Below are positions 8,870 through 17,044 of a stretch of 64,000 bases of DNA, in pieces. Numbering within the stretch: the stretch's first letter is position 1; the number at the start of each line of letters is the position of its first letter. The notes under the pieces were generated by a model. That model saw only the letters and a program-made list of their open reading frames with translations. It was not told the origin of the DNA and did no database searches. The position numbers and the translations under genes are program-made. The DNA comes from Nonomuraea soli (lineage in GTDB: Bacteria > Actinomycetota > Actinomycetes > Streptosporangiales > Streptosporangiaceae), in assembly GCF_013761175.1 (NCBI RefSeq), contig NZ_JACDUR010000005.1, forward strand, positions 32,873 through 96,872, in the 5' to 3' direction.

Positions 8870-10282
8870 CTACGCCTCCCACACCTGCGGCCGGCGGTTG
8901 CCCCAGAAGCCGCCGCGCGCCGCCTCGACCTGGGCCGACAGCGAGATGAGGGTGTTCTCGCCGCCGATGCGCCCGGCGAGCATGACGCCGATCGGAAGGC
9001 CCTGCTCGTCCCAGTGCAGCGGCAGGTTGACGGCGGGCTGGCCGGTGACGTTGTAGATCGCGGGGAAGGCGGCGAAGCGCTTCATGCGCTCGAAGCCCTC
9101 CTCCGGTGTGATGCCCTCCTCGAACCAGCCGACCGGCCGGGGCGGCAGGGTGACGGTGGGGGTCAGGACGGCGTCGTAGGCGTCGGTGACGATCAGCGCG
9201 GTCCGCGTCGCGAGCTGGAGCGCCGCCTGGGCCTGCAGGAAGGACGGCGCAGGTACGGCGAAGCCGCGCTCGCGCAGCCAGGCGGTCATGGGACGCAGCA
9301 GGTCCTGCTTGTCCAGGGCGACCGGGTGCATGCAGGCGAAGGTGAACCACAGCGTGGTGAACGGCTCGACCACAGCCGAGGTGAAGGGCGGGTCGATGTC
9401 GACGATCTCGTGGCCGAGCGAGGCGAGGGTCTTGGCCGCCTCCTCGTAGGCGGCCAGCACGGCCGGGTCGAGCTCGGTGCCGGGTACGGCGGGCTGGGCG
9501 TAGCGGGCGATCCGCAGGCGGCCGGGCTCGCGGCGGGCGGCCTGCAGGAAGGCGCCCTCGCGTGGCGGTGCCAGGAACAGGTCGCCCGGCGAGTTGTGCG
9601 TCATGACGTCGAGCAGGGCTGCGGCGTCGGCCACGGTCCTGGCGATGGGGCCGTTGGTGGACATGCCGGCCAGGTCGGGGATGATCGGCGCCCAGCTGAT
9701 GCGTCCGCGGGTGGGCTTGATGCCGAACAGGCCGCAGACGGACGAGGGGATGCGGATCGATCCGGCGCCGTCGCTGCCCTGGGCGGCGGGGGCGAGCCCT
9801 GCCGCGACGGCCGCCGCGGCGCCGCCGCTGGAGCCGCCCGCCGAGCGCGTCAGGTCCCATGGGGTGCGGGTGGGCGGGGAGACGGCGGTCTCGGTGTAGC
9901 AGGGCAGGCCGAACTCGGGGGTGGCGGTCTTGCCGAGCATCACCGTGCCGGCCTCGCGCAGGCGCTCCACGACCGTGTCGTCGACGGGGGCGACGAAATC
10001 GGCATAGGTCGCCGAGCCGAAGTGGATCGCGACGTCCTTGACGAGGTTGAGGTCCTTGATCGGGATGGGCACGCCGTACAGCTCGCCCTCGGGGGTGCCC
10101 TGCTCCAGCGCGCGGGCCTGCTCGATGGCACGGTCCCGTGCGACCGTGACGTAGGCGCCCACCTGCGGGTCGAGGCGTTCGATGCGGTCCAGGTAGTGCT
10201 CGGCGATCTCGACTGGTGAGATTTCCCTGCGCCTGACGGCTTCCGCCTGCTCGATGGCGGTGAGATCGTGTATGTACGCCAC
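8870..10282 (-). CDS. Amidase (amidase signature family)
   Basis: A 470-aa hydrolase of amide bonds. The Ser-cisSer-Lys triad region is clear: lysine in PIKDLNLV, the GGSSGGAAAAVAAGL signature, then QGSDGAGSIRIPSSVCGL. Length and layout fit actinobacterial AS-family amidases. The natural substrate cannot be inferred. Nothing suggests a GatA role, as no gatB or gatC is nearby. The GTG at 10282 follows a TACTGT box by 7 bases on the minus strand, so the gene is probably leaderless. It is divergent from the NERD gene. Confidence 0.95.
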   Translation of the reverse strand: MAYIHDLTAIEQAEAVRRREISPVEIAEHYLDRIERLDPQVGAYVTVARDRAIEQARALEQGTPEGELYGVPIPIKDLNLVKDVAIHFGSATYADFVAPVDDTVVERLREAGTVMLGKTATPEFGLPCYTETAVSPPTRTPWDLTRSAGGSSGGAAAAVAAGLAPAAQGSDGAGSIRIPSSVCGLFGIKPTRGRISWAPIIPDLAGMSTNGPIARTVADAAALLDVMTHNSPGDLFLAPPREGAFLQAARREPGRLRIARYAQPAVPGTELDPAVLAAYEEAAKTLASLGHEIVDIDPPFTSAVVEPFTTLWFTFACMHPVALDKQDLLRPMTAWLRERGFAVPAPSFLQAQAALQLATRTALIVTDAYDAVLTPTVTLPPRPVGWFEEGITPEEGFERMKRFAAFPAIYNVTGQPAVNLPLHWDEQGLPIGVMLAGRIGGENTLISLSAQVEAARGGFWGNRRPQVWEA

Positions 10283-10289
10283 GTACCGG

Positions 10290-10295
10290 ACAGTA
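10290..10295 (-). promoter_or_regulatory. -10 box TACTGT of a leaderless promoter
   Basis: TACTGT on the minus strand is 7 bases before the amidase GTG at 10282. Confidence 0.5.
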
Positions 10296-10377
10296 GTTGT
10301 CTAGAGAGGAAAAGGGTAGATACCCGGAAATCCGGCAACCTATCCGTTGACCTGGGCCATAAAACTATGGACGGGTC

Positions 10378-11238
10378 ATGACTAGGCACTCCTCGAGCGT
10401 TCGAGCTACCGTGAGTTACGTGGATTCCGCCAAGCAGCGAGACGACGGTCACACTGCGTCACCAATCTGGGTGAGCGAACGGCCCGAGGCCGCACGCCCC
10501 GAGCCCGAGGCCCTTGAGCCTGCCTTCGCTCCCATCGAGCGGGCAAACGTCCGCGGACTCCTCCAGCAACCCCGCTTCAAGCGCCTGCGCAACCGCCTTC
10601 TGGTGGCGCTGGCCGTGGGGGTGGCGGTCGGTTTCCTGACCGGCAACTGGCAGGTCGGAGTGACGGCGGCCGTGGTGGCCGCGATCGTCGACACCGTGTA
10701 CCGCGCGCGCAAGTCCTCGTCCGTGCCCGCCTGGCGCCGATCGTCGGTGGCCGAGCGCAGGACCGAGGCGCAGCTGCGCAAACTGGAGCGCAACGGCTAC
10801 CGCACCCTGCACGCCAGGGCGATCCCGGGCAGCGAGGCGCAGATCGACCACCTGGTCATCGGACCGACCGGCGTCTACGCCGTCGACTCCGAGAAGTGGG
10901 ACAAGCGCCTGTCCGTGCGCGTGCAGATGGGCAAGAAGCTCTTCCACGGACCCTTCGACATGAAGGCCCGCCTCGCCGAGGCCCACTTCGAGGCCGCCGA
11001 GGCGAGCAAGTACATCTCCGAGGTCTACGGCCGCGAGGTCTCCGTGGTGCCCTCACTGGCGATCTACGGCCCGGCGGTGCCCTGGAAGATCATGACGATC
11101 AAGGGCGTCGACGTCTACGAAGGCGGCCGGGCGCGCAAGTGGATCACCAAGCGGGAGAAGGCGCTCACCGAGACGGAGATCGACCGCCTCTACGAGATCG
11201 CCGCCGAGGTGCTCCCGCCGCGCTACGGCGACGGCTAG
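10378..11238 (+). CDS. NERD-domain membrane protein
   Basis: A 286-aa protein. It has an N-terminal Pro/Glu-rich segment (30-55), two closely spaced transmembrane helices (about 73-88 and 91-108), and a NERD (nuclease-related) domain at about 120-235. The domain shows GSEAQIDHLVIGPTGVYAVDS, the conserved acidic strand of restriction-like nucleases. NERD domains are predicted to act on DNA or RNA, but no role is established for the actinobacterial membrane form. The start is uncertain: ATG at 10378 gives the longest product and a GTG at 10411 is an alternative. Confidence 0.85.
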   Translation: MTRHSSSVRATVSYVDSAKQRDDGHTASPIWVSERPEAARPEPEALEPAFAPIERANVRGLLQQPRFKRLRNRLLVALAVGVAVGFLTGNWQVGVTAAVVAAIVDTVYRARKSSSVPAWRRSSVAERRTEAQLRKLERNGYRTLHARAIPGSEAQIDHLVIGPTGVYAVDSEKWDKRLSVRVQMGKKLFHGPFDMKARLAEAHFEAAEASKYISEVYGREVSVVPSLAIYGPAVPWKIMTIKGVDVYEGGRARKWITKREKALTETEIDRLYEIAAEVLPPRYGDG

Positions 11239-11240
11239 CG

Positions 11241-11530
11241 GTATTCACAGCGGTCCATCGCGGGCGGCTGGCAGGCAGAGGATCGGCGGGCGCCAGGTGG
11301 GCGACGAGGAAGTCGCGCCAGGCGCCCTCCGCCAGGCCCATGCTCGATCCCCATCGGGACGAACACTTCACCTTCAGCCGGTTCTCCAGCCGCTTGGCCA
11401 GGGCGATGTCGAAGCCGGCGCGCTGGGTCGTGCCCGGCTTCTCCACGGTGATCGTTGATCACTCCGGCGTGCAGCACCGCGGCGCCGGGGCGGAAATCCA
11501 CCATGGCCCCCTGCTGTGCGCCACCCATCC
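11241..11530 (-). pseudogene. Possible remnant of a solute-binding protein gene
   Basis: The 400-base gap between the NERD gene and ilvD carries a minus-strand stretch (about 11446-11360) that translates to GFDIALAKRLENRLKVK. This resembles the first conserved block of periplasmic amino-acid-binding proteins (GFDxxLAKxxAxxL). It has a stop just upstream, no signal peptide, and the later blocks are missing. Codons drift to another frame after the block. I read it as a decayed fragment; a short chance match is possible. Confidence 0.3.
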
Positions 11531-11635
11531 ATCTTCACGGTGATCTTCGCTCGCTGTCCATCGCGTGGACGGGCGTCTCATCCAGCGGTCGCGGGCCGTA
11601 CGATGTGAAGACTCGCAAGTGATGGGAGATAGGTA

Positions 11636-13474
11636 ATGCCCGCCCTCAGGTCTCGCACAGTCACCCACGGCAGGAACATGGCCGGCGCCCGGGCCCTCCT
11701 CCGGGCGACTGGTGTAGCCGGGAGCGACTTCGGCAAACCGATCATCGCCGTGGCCAACAGCTACACCCAGTTCGTCCCAGGCCACGTGCATCTCGCCGAG
11801 GTGGGCAAGGTGGTGGCCGACGCGGTGCGCGAGGCCGGCGCCATCCCGCGCGAGTTCAACACGATCGCCGTCGACGACGGCATCGCCATGGGCCACGGCG
11901 GCATGCTCTACTCCCTGCCCTCGCGCGAGCTCATCGCCGACGCGGTCGAGTACATGGTCAACGCCCACTGCGCCGACGCGATGATCTGCGTCTCCAACTG
12001 CGACAAGATCACCCCGGGCATGCTGCTGGCCGCGATGCGGCTCAACATCCCGACCATCTTCGTCTCCGGCGGCCCGATGGAGGCCGGCAAGACGCCGGGC
12101 AAGAAGCTCGACCTCATCGACCCGATGATCGCCGCGGCCGACGAGAACGTCTCCGACGAAGAGCTCCTGCAGATGGAGGAGAACGCCTGCCCGACCTGCG
12201 GCTCCTGCTCGGGCATGTTCACCGCCAACTCGATGAACTGCCTGGCCGAGGCGATCGGCCTGGCGCTGCCGGGCAACGGCACGATCCTGGCCACCCACAG
12301 CGCGCGCAAGGAGCTCTTCCAGCGCGCCGGGCGCCGCATCGTCGAGCTGACCCGGACCTACTACGACGACGATGACGCCTCGGTGCTGCCGCTGAACATC
12401 GCCACCAAGGACGCCTTCGAGAACGCCATGGCACTCGACGTGGCCATGGGCGGCTCCACCAACACGATCCTGCACATCCTGGCCGCGGCCCGCGAGGCAG
12501 GCGTCGACTTCGGGCTCAAGGAGATCAACGAGATCTCCCTGCGGGTGCCGTGCCTGTGCAAGGTGGCCCCCGCGACCGACAAGTACCACATCGAGGACGT
12601 CCACCGGGCCGGCGGCATCCCCGCCATCCTGGGCGAGCTCGGCCGCGCCGGGCTGCTTCACAGCTCCAGCCCCACCGTCGCGGGCGGCAGCCTCGGCGAG
12701 GTCATCGCCGCCTGGGACCCGGTCTCCCCGACCGTGCTGCCCGAGGCCGTCGAGCTGTGGCACGCCGCGCCCGGCAACGTGCGCACGGTCAAGCCCTACT
12801 CCCAGTCGAACCGCTGGGACTCCCTCGACGTCGACCGCTCCGCGGGCTGCATCCGCGAGCTCGAGCACGCCTACACCAAGGACGGCGGCCTGGCGGTGCT
12901 CTACGGCAATCTCGCCCGCGACGGCGCCGTGGTCAAGACCGCCGGCGTCGACGAGTCGATCTGGCGCTTCTCCGGGCCGGCCGTGGTGTTCGAGTCGCAG
13001 GAGGACGCCGTCGACGGCATCCTCAACGACCGCGTCAAGGCCGGCGACGTGGTCGTCGTGCGCTACGAGGGGCCCAAGGGCGGTCCCGGCATGCAGGAGA
13101 TGCTCTACCCGACCTCCTTCCTCAAGGGCAAGGGACTGGGCAAGGCGTGCGCGCTCATCACCGACGGGCGCTTCTCCGGCGGCACCTCCGGCCTGTCGAT
13201 CGGCCACGCCTCCCCCGAGGCGGGCGAGGGCGGCATCATCGCCCTCGTCGAGGACGGCGACACGATCGAGATCGACATCCCGGCGCGCTCGATGGAGCTG
13301 CGGGTCTCCGACGAGGAGCTGGCGGCGCGGCGCGAGCGGCTGCTGTCGGAGCTGGGTCGCTACCGGCCGCGCGACCGTCACCGTCCGGTGACCGCCGCGC
13401 TGCAGGCGTACGCGGCGATGACCACGTCGGCGTCGACCGGAGCCTCGCGCGACCTGTCGCAGCTGGCTCACTGA
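11636..13474 (+). CDS. ilvD: Dihydroxy-acid dehydratase
   Basis: Third step of valine, isoleucine and leucine synthesis: dehydrates 2,3-dihydroxy-isovalerate and -methylvalerate to the 2-keto acids, using an Fe-S cluster in the cytoplasm. The 612-aa protein shows the cluster cysteines in CVSNCDKITPGML and ENACPTCGSCSGMFTANS, plus the GGSTNT motif. This is the long form of the enzyme. ATG at 11636 has GGGAGA about 8 bases upstream. It stands alone, not in an ilv operon. The transcript runs into a 14-base perfect stem-loop 5 bases past the stop. Confidence 0.97.
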   Translation: MPALRSRTVTHGRNMAGARALLRATGVAGSDFGKPIIAVANSYTQFVPGHVHLAEVGKVVADAVREAGAIPREFNTIAVDDGIAMGHGGMLYSLPSRELIADAVEYMVNAHCADAMICVSNCDKITPGMLLAAMRLNIPTIFVSGGPMEAGKTPGKKLDLIDPMIAAADENVSDEELLQMEENACPTCGSCSGMFTANSMNCLAEAIGLALPGNGTILATHSARKELFQRAGRRIVELTRTYYDDDDASVLPLNIATKDAFENAMALDVAMGGSTNTILHILAAAREAGVDFGLKEINEISLRVPCLCKVAPATDKYHIEDVHRAGGIPAILGELGRAGLLHSSSPTVAGGSLGEVIAAWDPVSPTVLPEAVELWHAAPGNVRTVKPYSQSNRWDSLDVDRSAGCIRELEHAYTKDGGLAVLYGNLARDGAVVKTAGVDESIWRFSGPAVVFESQEDAVDGILNDRVKAGDVVVVRYEGPKGGPGMQEMLYPTSFLKGKGLGKACALITDGRFSGGTSGLSIGHASPEAGEGGIIALVEDGDTIEIDIPARSMELRVSDEELAARRERLLSELGRYRPRDRHRPVTAALQAYAAMTTSASTGASRDLSQLAH

Positions 13475-13479
13475 CCACT

Positions 13480-13511
13480 CCCGGGTGCCGCCGTTACCGG
13501 CGGCACCCGGG
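13480..13511 (+). terminator. ilvD terminator hairpin
   Basis: A perfect 14-base stem (13480-13493 with 13498-13511) and a TTAC loop start 5 bases after the ilvD stop. No U-tract. It is also the first unit of a repeat array. Confidence 0.65.
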
Positions 13512-13648
13512 CTCTGGGGCGAGCCGCCGTTTCCGGGCGGTCGGGACTCTCGGGTGAGCCGCCGTATCCGGACGGTCGGCGCTCCCGGGTGCCGCCGTTA
13601 CCGGCAGTCGGGACTCTCGGGTGAGCCGCCGTTTGCGGCGGCTCACCC
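13480..13648. repeat. Array of degenerate 32-40 base palindromic repeats
   Basis: About five units share a core of the type GAGCCGCCGTTTCCGG followed by GGTCGGGACTCTCGGG. The first and last units close on themselves as perfect hairpins: 13480-13511 (14-base stem) and 13619-13648 (13-base stem, TTTG loop). The middle units are half-palindromes. The array fills the ilvD-WYL gap up to the WYL promoter. Confidence 0.7.
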
Positions 13649-13694
13649 AGACTTGATCCCGTACAGGCTTTCGAAAAGTGTCGGTGGCGACGTC

Positions 13695-13700
13695 TATTCT
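13695..13700 (+). promoter_or_regulatory. -10 box TATTCT of a leaderless promoter
   Basis: TATTCT is 6 bases before the ATG at 13707, just past the repeat array. It is the closest match to TATAAT among the leaderless boxes here. Confidence 0.6.
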
Positions 13701-13706
13701 TTGGGT

Positions 13707-14192
13707 ATGACGACAGTCGTGAAGCCCTCCACCCGCTCACTGACGACCGCCGAGATCGCCGCCCTCGCCCTGTCCCTGGCCCACCTCGGAGCCGGGCCCC
13801 AGGCCGTCACCGCACGGCGCGGCCTGCGCCTGGCCTTCGAGCACCTGGAAGTCGACGACGACGCCATCGCCACCACGCTGGCGACCCTCACCGAGCCCCT
13901 GCCCGCCGACGTGGCCTCACGCGCGCGGGTCATCGCCGACGCCATCACCAGCCGCCTCATGATCCGCCTGCACTACCGCGACGCGGCGGGCACCATCACC
14001 ACCCGCGACGTCGAGCCGGTCACGTGCCTGGTCCACAAGGACTTCTGGTATCTGGTCGGGGTCTGCCGGATGCGGCGCGGCATCCGCGCCTTCCGGTTCG
14101 ACCGGATCATCGCCGTCGAGCCGACACTCACCCCCGCCCGGCCGCACATGGCTGAGCGGTTCCTGCCGTTCCAGCGCAGGCGCGTGGCGTGA
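13707..14192 (+). CDS. Stand-alone WYL-domain protein
   Basis: A 161-aa protein. Residues about 70-145 form a WYL domain: a strand with MIRLHYRDAAG, the DFWYLVGVCR signature, and the FRFDRI ligand-loop end. WYL domains bind nucleic acid or nucleotide ligands and usually sit behind a DNA-binding HTH in YafY/DeoR-type regulators. Here the N-terminal 65 residues contain only a short helical region, too small for a normal winged helix, so DNA binding is uncertain. It may be a sensor partner. The start is fixed by the TATTCT box 6 bases before the ATG. Confidence 0.8.
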   Translation: MTTVVKPSTRSLTTAEIAALALSLAHLGAGPQAVTARRGLRLAFEHLEVDDDAIATTLATLTEPLPADVASRARVIADAITSRLMIRLHYRDAAGTITTRDVEPVTCLVHKDFWYLVGVCRMRRGIRAFRFDRIIAVEPTLTPARPHMAERFLPFQRRRVA

Positions 14193-14219
14193 TGTGATCA
14201 TGGTCGGTGCTTGACCGTC

Positions 14220-14244
14220 CGCCACCCCGATTGTTGGGGTGGCG
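14220..14244 (+). terminator. Hairpin between the WYL gene and the serine hydrolase gene
   Basis: Perfect 9-base stem CGCCACCCC (14220-14228) with 14236-14244 and a 7-base loop. It lies 28 bases after the WYL stop and 18 bases before the next ATG. It could end the WYL transcript or act in the leader of the next gene. Confidence 0.5.
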
Positions 14245-14262
14245 GGTGACAAGCTCCGGTTT

Positions 14263-15723
14263 ATGCGCATTCGTGCCTGCTGCCTGCTCGCCTCGCTCAC
14301 CCTGGTGACCGGCTGCGAGCAGGCCCCCACCACCCGCGCCCTGCCCTCGCCGACGAGGCCAGGGCCGGACGCCTCACCTGGGGCACAGGCTCTGCCCGGG
14401 TCACCGGGGGCGGCTGCAGCAGGGTCGCCGGTCGCGACGTCTCTGCCGGGGGCGCCAGGAGCGGCGGCTCTGGCGGCGTCGCCTGGCGCGGAGGCGCATC
14501 CGAGGTCGTCCGACCCGGCGGCTCTGGCGGCGTCGCCCGGCGCGCCGTCTCTGCTCGGACCGTCCGGCGCTGGGGCCTCGGCGGAGACACCGGGCGCGGG
14601 GTTCCTGGCCGGGCCACGTGGCATGGGGTCGCGCGACACGAACGGCTTCCCGGGGTCGCCTGGCGCGGCGGCCTGGGCGGGGTCGCCCGGCGCGCCGTCT
14701 CTACCGGAGGCGACGGCTCTGCCGGGGGCGACGGCTTGGGCGAGGGCGCCTGGCACGGAGGCTCTGCCCAGGTCGCCTGGTGCAAGGGCTCTGCCTGGGT
14801 CGCCCGGCGCGAGGGCTCTGCCCGGGTCGCCCGGCGACGAGGCTCCTCCCGGGTTGTCCGGCGATCGTGGTTTGGCTGGCGTGGTGCCGGGGTTGACCGT
14901 CGGCGGGGGCTCCGGGGTGGTGCGTGGGCGGGCGCCTGCCGTCCCCTCGGCCGTGGCCGGGAGCCGGGTGGCTCCGGACGGTGACGCGCGACCGGGCGAC
15001 GGGTGGCGGCAGCGGCTCGACCGCTCGCTCTCCCGCTATCTGCGCCAGCGCCCCGGCCGCGCGGCCGTCGCCGTCTACGACCGCACCAACGGTGCCCGTT
15101 ACGACTACGGCGAGGACGAGCACTTCCTGCTGGCCAGCGTCGCCAAGGTCGACATCCTCCTGGCCCTGCTGCTGAAGGCCCAGCGAGAGCACCGGCAGGT
15201 GGCGAGCTGGGAGCGCTCGCTGGCCACCAGCATGATCCGCCGGAGCGACAACTCCAGCGCCCACCGCCTCTACGACCGCATCGGCGGCCAGGGCGGGCTG
15301 AAGCGCACTCTGCGCGGCCTCGGCATCCGCGACACCTGGCCGGGCTCCGGCTACTACTGGGGCTCGACCCGCAGCTTCCCCTCCGAGCAGGTCGAGGTGC
15401 TCGATCGGCTCACCGATCCCGGCGGGCCGCTCACCGCCGGCAACAGGAAGCTGGCCATGCGGCTGATGTCGACGGTGGTGAGGGAGCAGCGCTGGGGTGT
15501 GGGGTCGCTCGACCGGCACGCGCAGGTGAAGAACGGCTGGCTGCCCGCGCGTGTGCACGGTGGGTTGTGGACGGTCAACAGCGTGGGGAGGCTGACCGTC
15601 GGCGGGCACGAGCTGCTGGTAGCCGTGTTGTCGGATCACAGCCCTTCGATGGGCGCGGGGATCTCGACGGTGGAGCAGGTCGCGCGGATGGTGGTGCGAG
15701 AGGCACGCGCCGCGACCCGCTGA
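14263..15723 (+). CDS. Lipoprotein with collagen-like linker and beta-lactamase-fold serine hydrolase
   Basis: A 486-aa secreted lipoprotein. The signal peptide ends in the lipobox LVTGC, with lipidated C18. Residues about 30-215 are low-complexity Gly/Pro/Ala/Ser repeats (PGSPGA, SPGARALPG, 9-residue period), collagen-like in look. The C-terminal 230 residues are a class A beta-lactamase-related domain: SVAK (S292, K295), SDN (328-330) and KNG (423-425). It may be a beta-lactamase or a peptidoglycan-directed enzyme; there is no decisive Glu166-type evidence. ATG at 14263 is chosen over GTG at 14239 because it gives a proper signal peptide. The linker would hold the enzyme away from the membrane. 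Confidence 0.85.
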   Translation: MRIRACCLLASLTLVTGCEQAPTTRALPSPTRPGPDASPGAQALPGSPGAAAAGSPVATSLPGAPGAAALAASPGAEAHPRSSDPAALAASPGAPSLLGPSGAGASAETPGAGFLAGPRGMGSRDTNGFPGSPGAAAWAGSPGAPSLPEATALPGATAWARAPGTEALPRSPGARALPGSPGARALPGSPGDEAPPGLSGDRGLAGVVPGLTVGGGSGVVRGRAPAVPSAVAGSRVAPDGDARPGDGWRQRLDRSLSRYLRQRPGRAAVAVYDRTNGARYDYGEDEHFLLASVAKVDILLALLLKAQREHRQVASWERSLATSMIRRSDNSSAHRLYDRIGGQGGLKRTLRGLGIRDTWPGSGYYWGSTRSFPSEQVEVLDRLTDPGGPLTAGNRKLAMRLMSTVVREQRWGVGSLDRHAQVKNGWLPARVHGGLWTVNSVGRLTVGGHELLVAVLSDHSPSMGAGISTVEQVARMVVREARAATR

Positions 15724-15804
15724 CCTCCGGCAGGCCGACATGACGCCAGCGGGCTAGCCGCGGTAGCGGACGGAACGACGCGGGAGCCAGCGGGGGGTAA
15801 GACC

Positions 15805-15985
15805 GGAACGACACCGGCCGCTCAGAAGCGGTAGGGGCTGGAACGACACCGGCCGCTCAGGGGCGGTAGGGGCTGGAACGACACCGGCCGCTCAGGGGTG
15901 GGTGGTGAGGGCCGGAACGACACCGGCCGCTCAGGGGTGGTAAAGGCCGGAACGACGCCGGCGATTCGGCCGTGGTGAAGCCGGG
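15805..15985. repeat. Five-copy 35-base tandem repeat
   Basis: Copies begin at 15805, 15840, 15875, 15914 and 15949 (periods 35, 35, 39, 35). Each starts GGAACGACACCGGCCGCTCA or a close variant. The unit contains CCGGCCGC, so every copy has local dyad symmetry. The array lies between two convergent genes. The open frames across it are by-products of the repeat. Confidence 0.85.
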
Positions 15986-15996
15986 ACGGCGTCGGG

Positions 15997-16212
15997 TCAG
16001 CCGCAGCAACCTCCGCCGCAGCAGCCGCCACCGCCTCCACCGCCACCGCCTGCCGGGGCGCCGGCGTTGCCTGTCATCGCGACCGTCGACAGCAGCTTGA
16101 CCGTGTCGTCGTGCCCGCCGGGGCAGGTCGCGGGGTCGCCGGAGGCGGACATGGGACGGGAAACCTCGAAGGTGGAACCGCAGGAGCGGCAGCGGAAGTC
16201 GTATCGCGGCAT
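15997..16212 (-). CDS. FmdB-family zinc-ribbon protein
   Basis: A 71-aa protein. It starts MPRYDFRCRSCGSTFE, the FmdB signature, with CxxC at C8/C11 and a second zinc pair in TCPGGH (C30, H34). The C-terminus is a poly-glycine run ending in two CCG clusters. The family is called a putative regulator from the formamidase operon; its real role is unknown. The ATG is 6 bases after TAAACT on the minus strand. The TAA of that box is also the stop codon of the upstream GNAT gene. Confidence 0.85.
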   Translation of the reverse strand: MPRYDFRCRSCGSTFEVSRPMSASGDPATCPGGHDDTVKLLSTVAMTGNAGAPAGGGGGGGGGCCGGGCCG

Positions 16213-16218
16213 GCGGCC

Positions 16219-16224
16219 AGTTTA
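16219..16224 (-). promoter_or_regulatory. -10 box TAAACT overlapping a stop codon
   Basis: TAAACT, minus strand, 6 bases before the fmdB-like ATG at 16212. Its first three bases are the stop codon of the GNAT gene, so the small gene could be both read through and started on its own. Confidence 0.45.
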
Positions 16225-17022
16225 GAAGGTGATGTGGGCGTAGTCGGAGACGGGAAGGTATCCGATCGCCTGGTAGATCTTGTTGCTCGTCGGGTTCCCG
16301 AGGTCGGTGAAGAGCACGACGTGCTGGGAGCGCGTGTCGAGGGCGTAGCGGCTGCCGAAGGCGGTGACGGCGCTGCCGTACCCTCGCCCTCTGGCCTCGG
16401 GCGGCGTGTAGACGGGTCCGATGCGGGAGACGCCGCCGGCCGGGAGGGAGACGCCGGCGAAGGCGACGGGGGCTCCGCCGTCCTCCCACAGCACGAGGTC
16501 GCCGCGGGCGGTGCGGCGTTCGACGGTCTGCCGTACGCCGTGGCCGGGGTCGGAGGTGGCCTCGGCGAGGAAGGCCGTCACCCAGCCGGTCAGCAGGTCG
16601 AGGTCGGCGGCGGTGGCGACGCGGCCGTGGCCGGGCACGCCGGCGGGGACGGTCAGCTCGCCGAGGCGGTAGAGGCGCTCGGCGCGGTTGTGGGTGATCC
16701 GGCGTCCGGCGGCGACGGCCTCGGCGATGGGCAGCGGCCCCTGGGTGGCGTCGATCTCGCGCCCGCCGAGCGCTTCCAGCAGCGCGGGCACGGCCTCGAG
16801 CGGCATCCCGGCGAGGCCGAGCGCGAACGGCGGGGTGCGGAAGACGGCGCCGCGCACCTCGCCGTCGACGGTGTACCAGCCGAAGTAGGCGCCGTCGCGC
16901 GGCATCCCCGCCCGGAGGTTGGCCAACACGGTCAGCGGGACCGTGTTGGCCACCGGGTCGGTCAGAAGGTACGGCTCGGCATGCTTGGTGTACTCATCGA
17001 GGTCTTCGCTGATCGTCCACAT
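16222..17022 (-). CDS. GNAT-family N-acetyltransferase
   Basis: A 266-aa acetyl-CoA-dependent acetyltransferase. The C-terminal half holds the GNAT core, with the acetyl-CoA loop in PPEARGRGYGSAVTAF and the following strand and helix VVLFTDLGNPTSNKIYQAIG. The N-terminal 120 residues form a degenerate second domain, as in tandem-GNAT proteins of actinobacteria. The substrate is unknown. It lies 22 bases after the HNH gene on the same strand and ends 9 bases before the FmdB gene, so HNH-GNAT-FmdB is a likely operon. Confidence 0.9.
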   Translation of the reverse strand: MWTISEDLDEYTKHAEPYLLTDPVANTVPLTVLANLRAGMPRDGAYFGWYTVDGEVRGAVFRTPPFALGLAGMPLEAVPALLEALGGREIDATQGPLPIAEAVAAGRRITHNRAERLYRLGELTVPAGVPGHGRVATAADLDLLTGWVTAFLAEATSDPGHGVRQTVERRTARGDLVLWEDGGAPVAFAGVSLPAGGVSRIGPVYTPPEARGRGYGSAVTAFGSRYALDTRSQHVVLFTDLGNPTSNKIYQAIGYLPVSDYAHITF

Positions 17023-17044
17023 GCCGAAATGGTGTCATCCCCGG

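Noticed and set aside
11459..13471. 670-aa minus-strand frame over ilvD
   Set aside because: Shadow of ilvD, which has all cluster cysteines.
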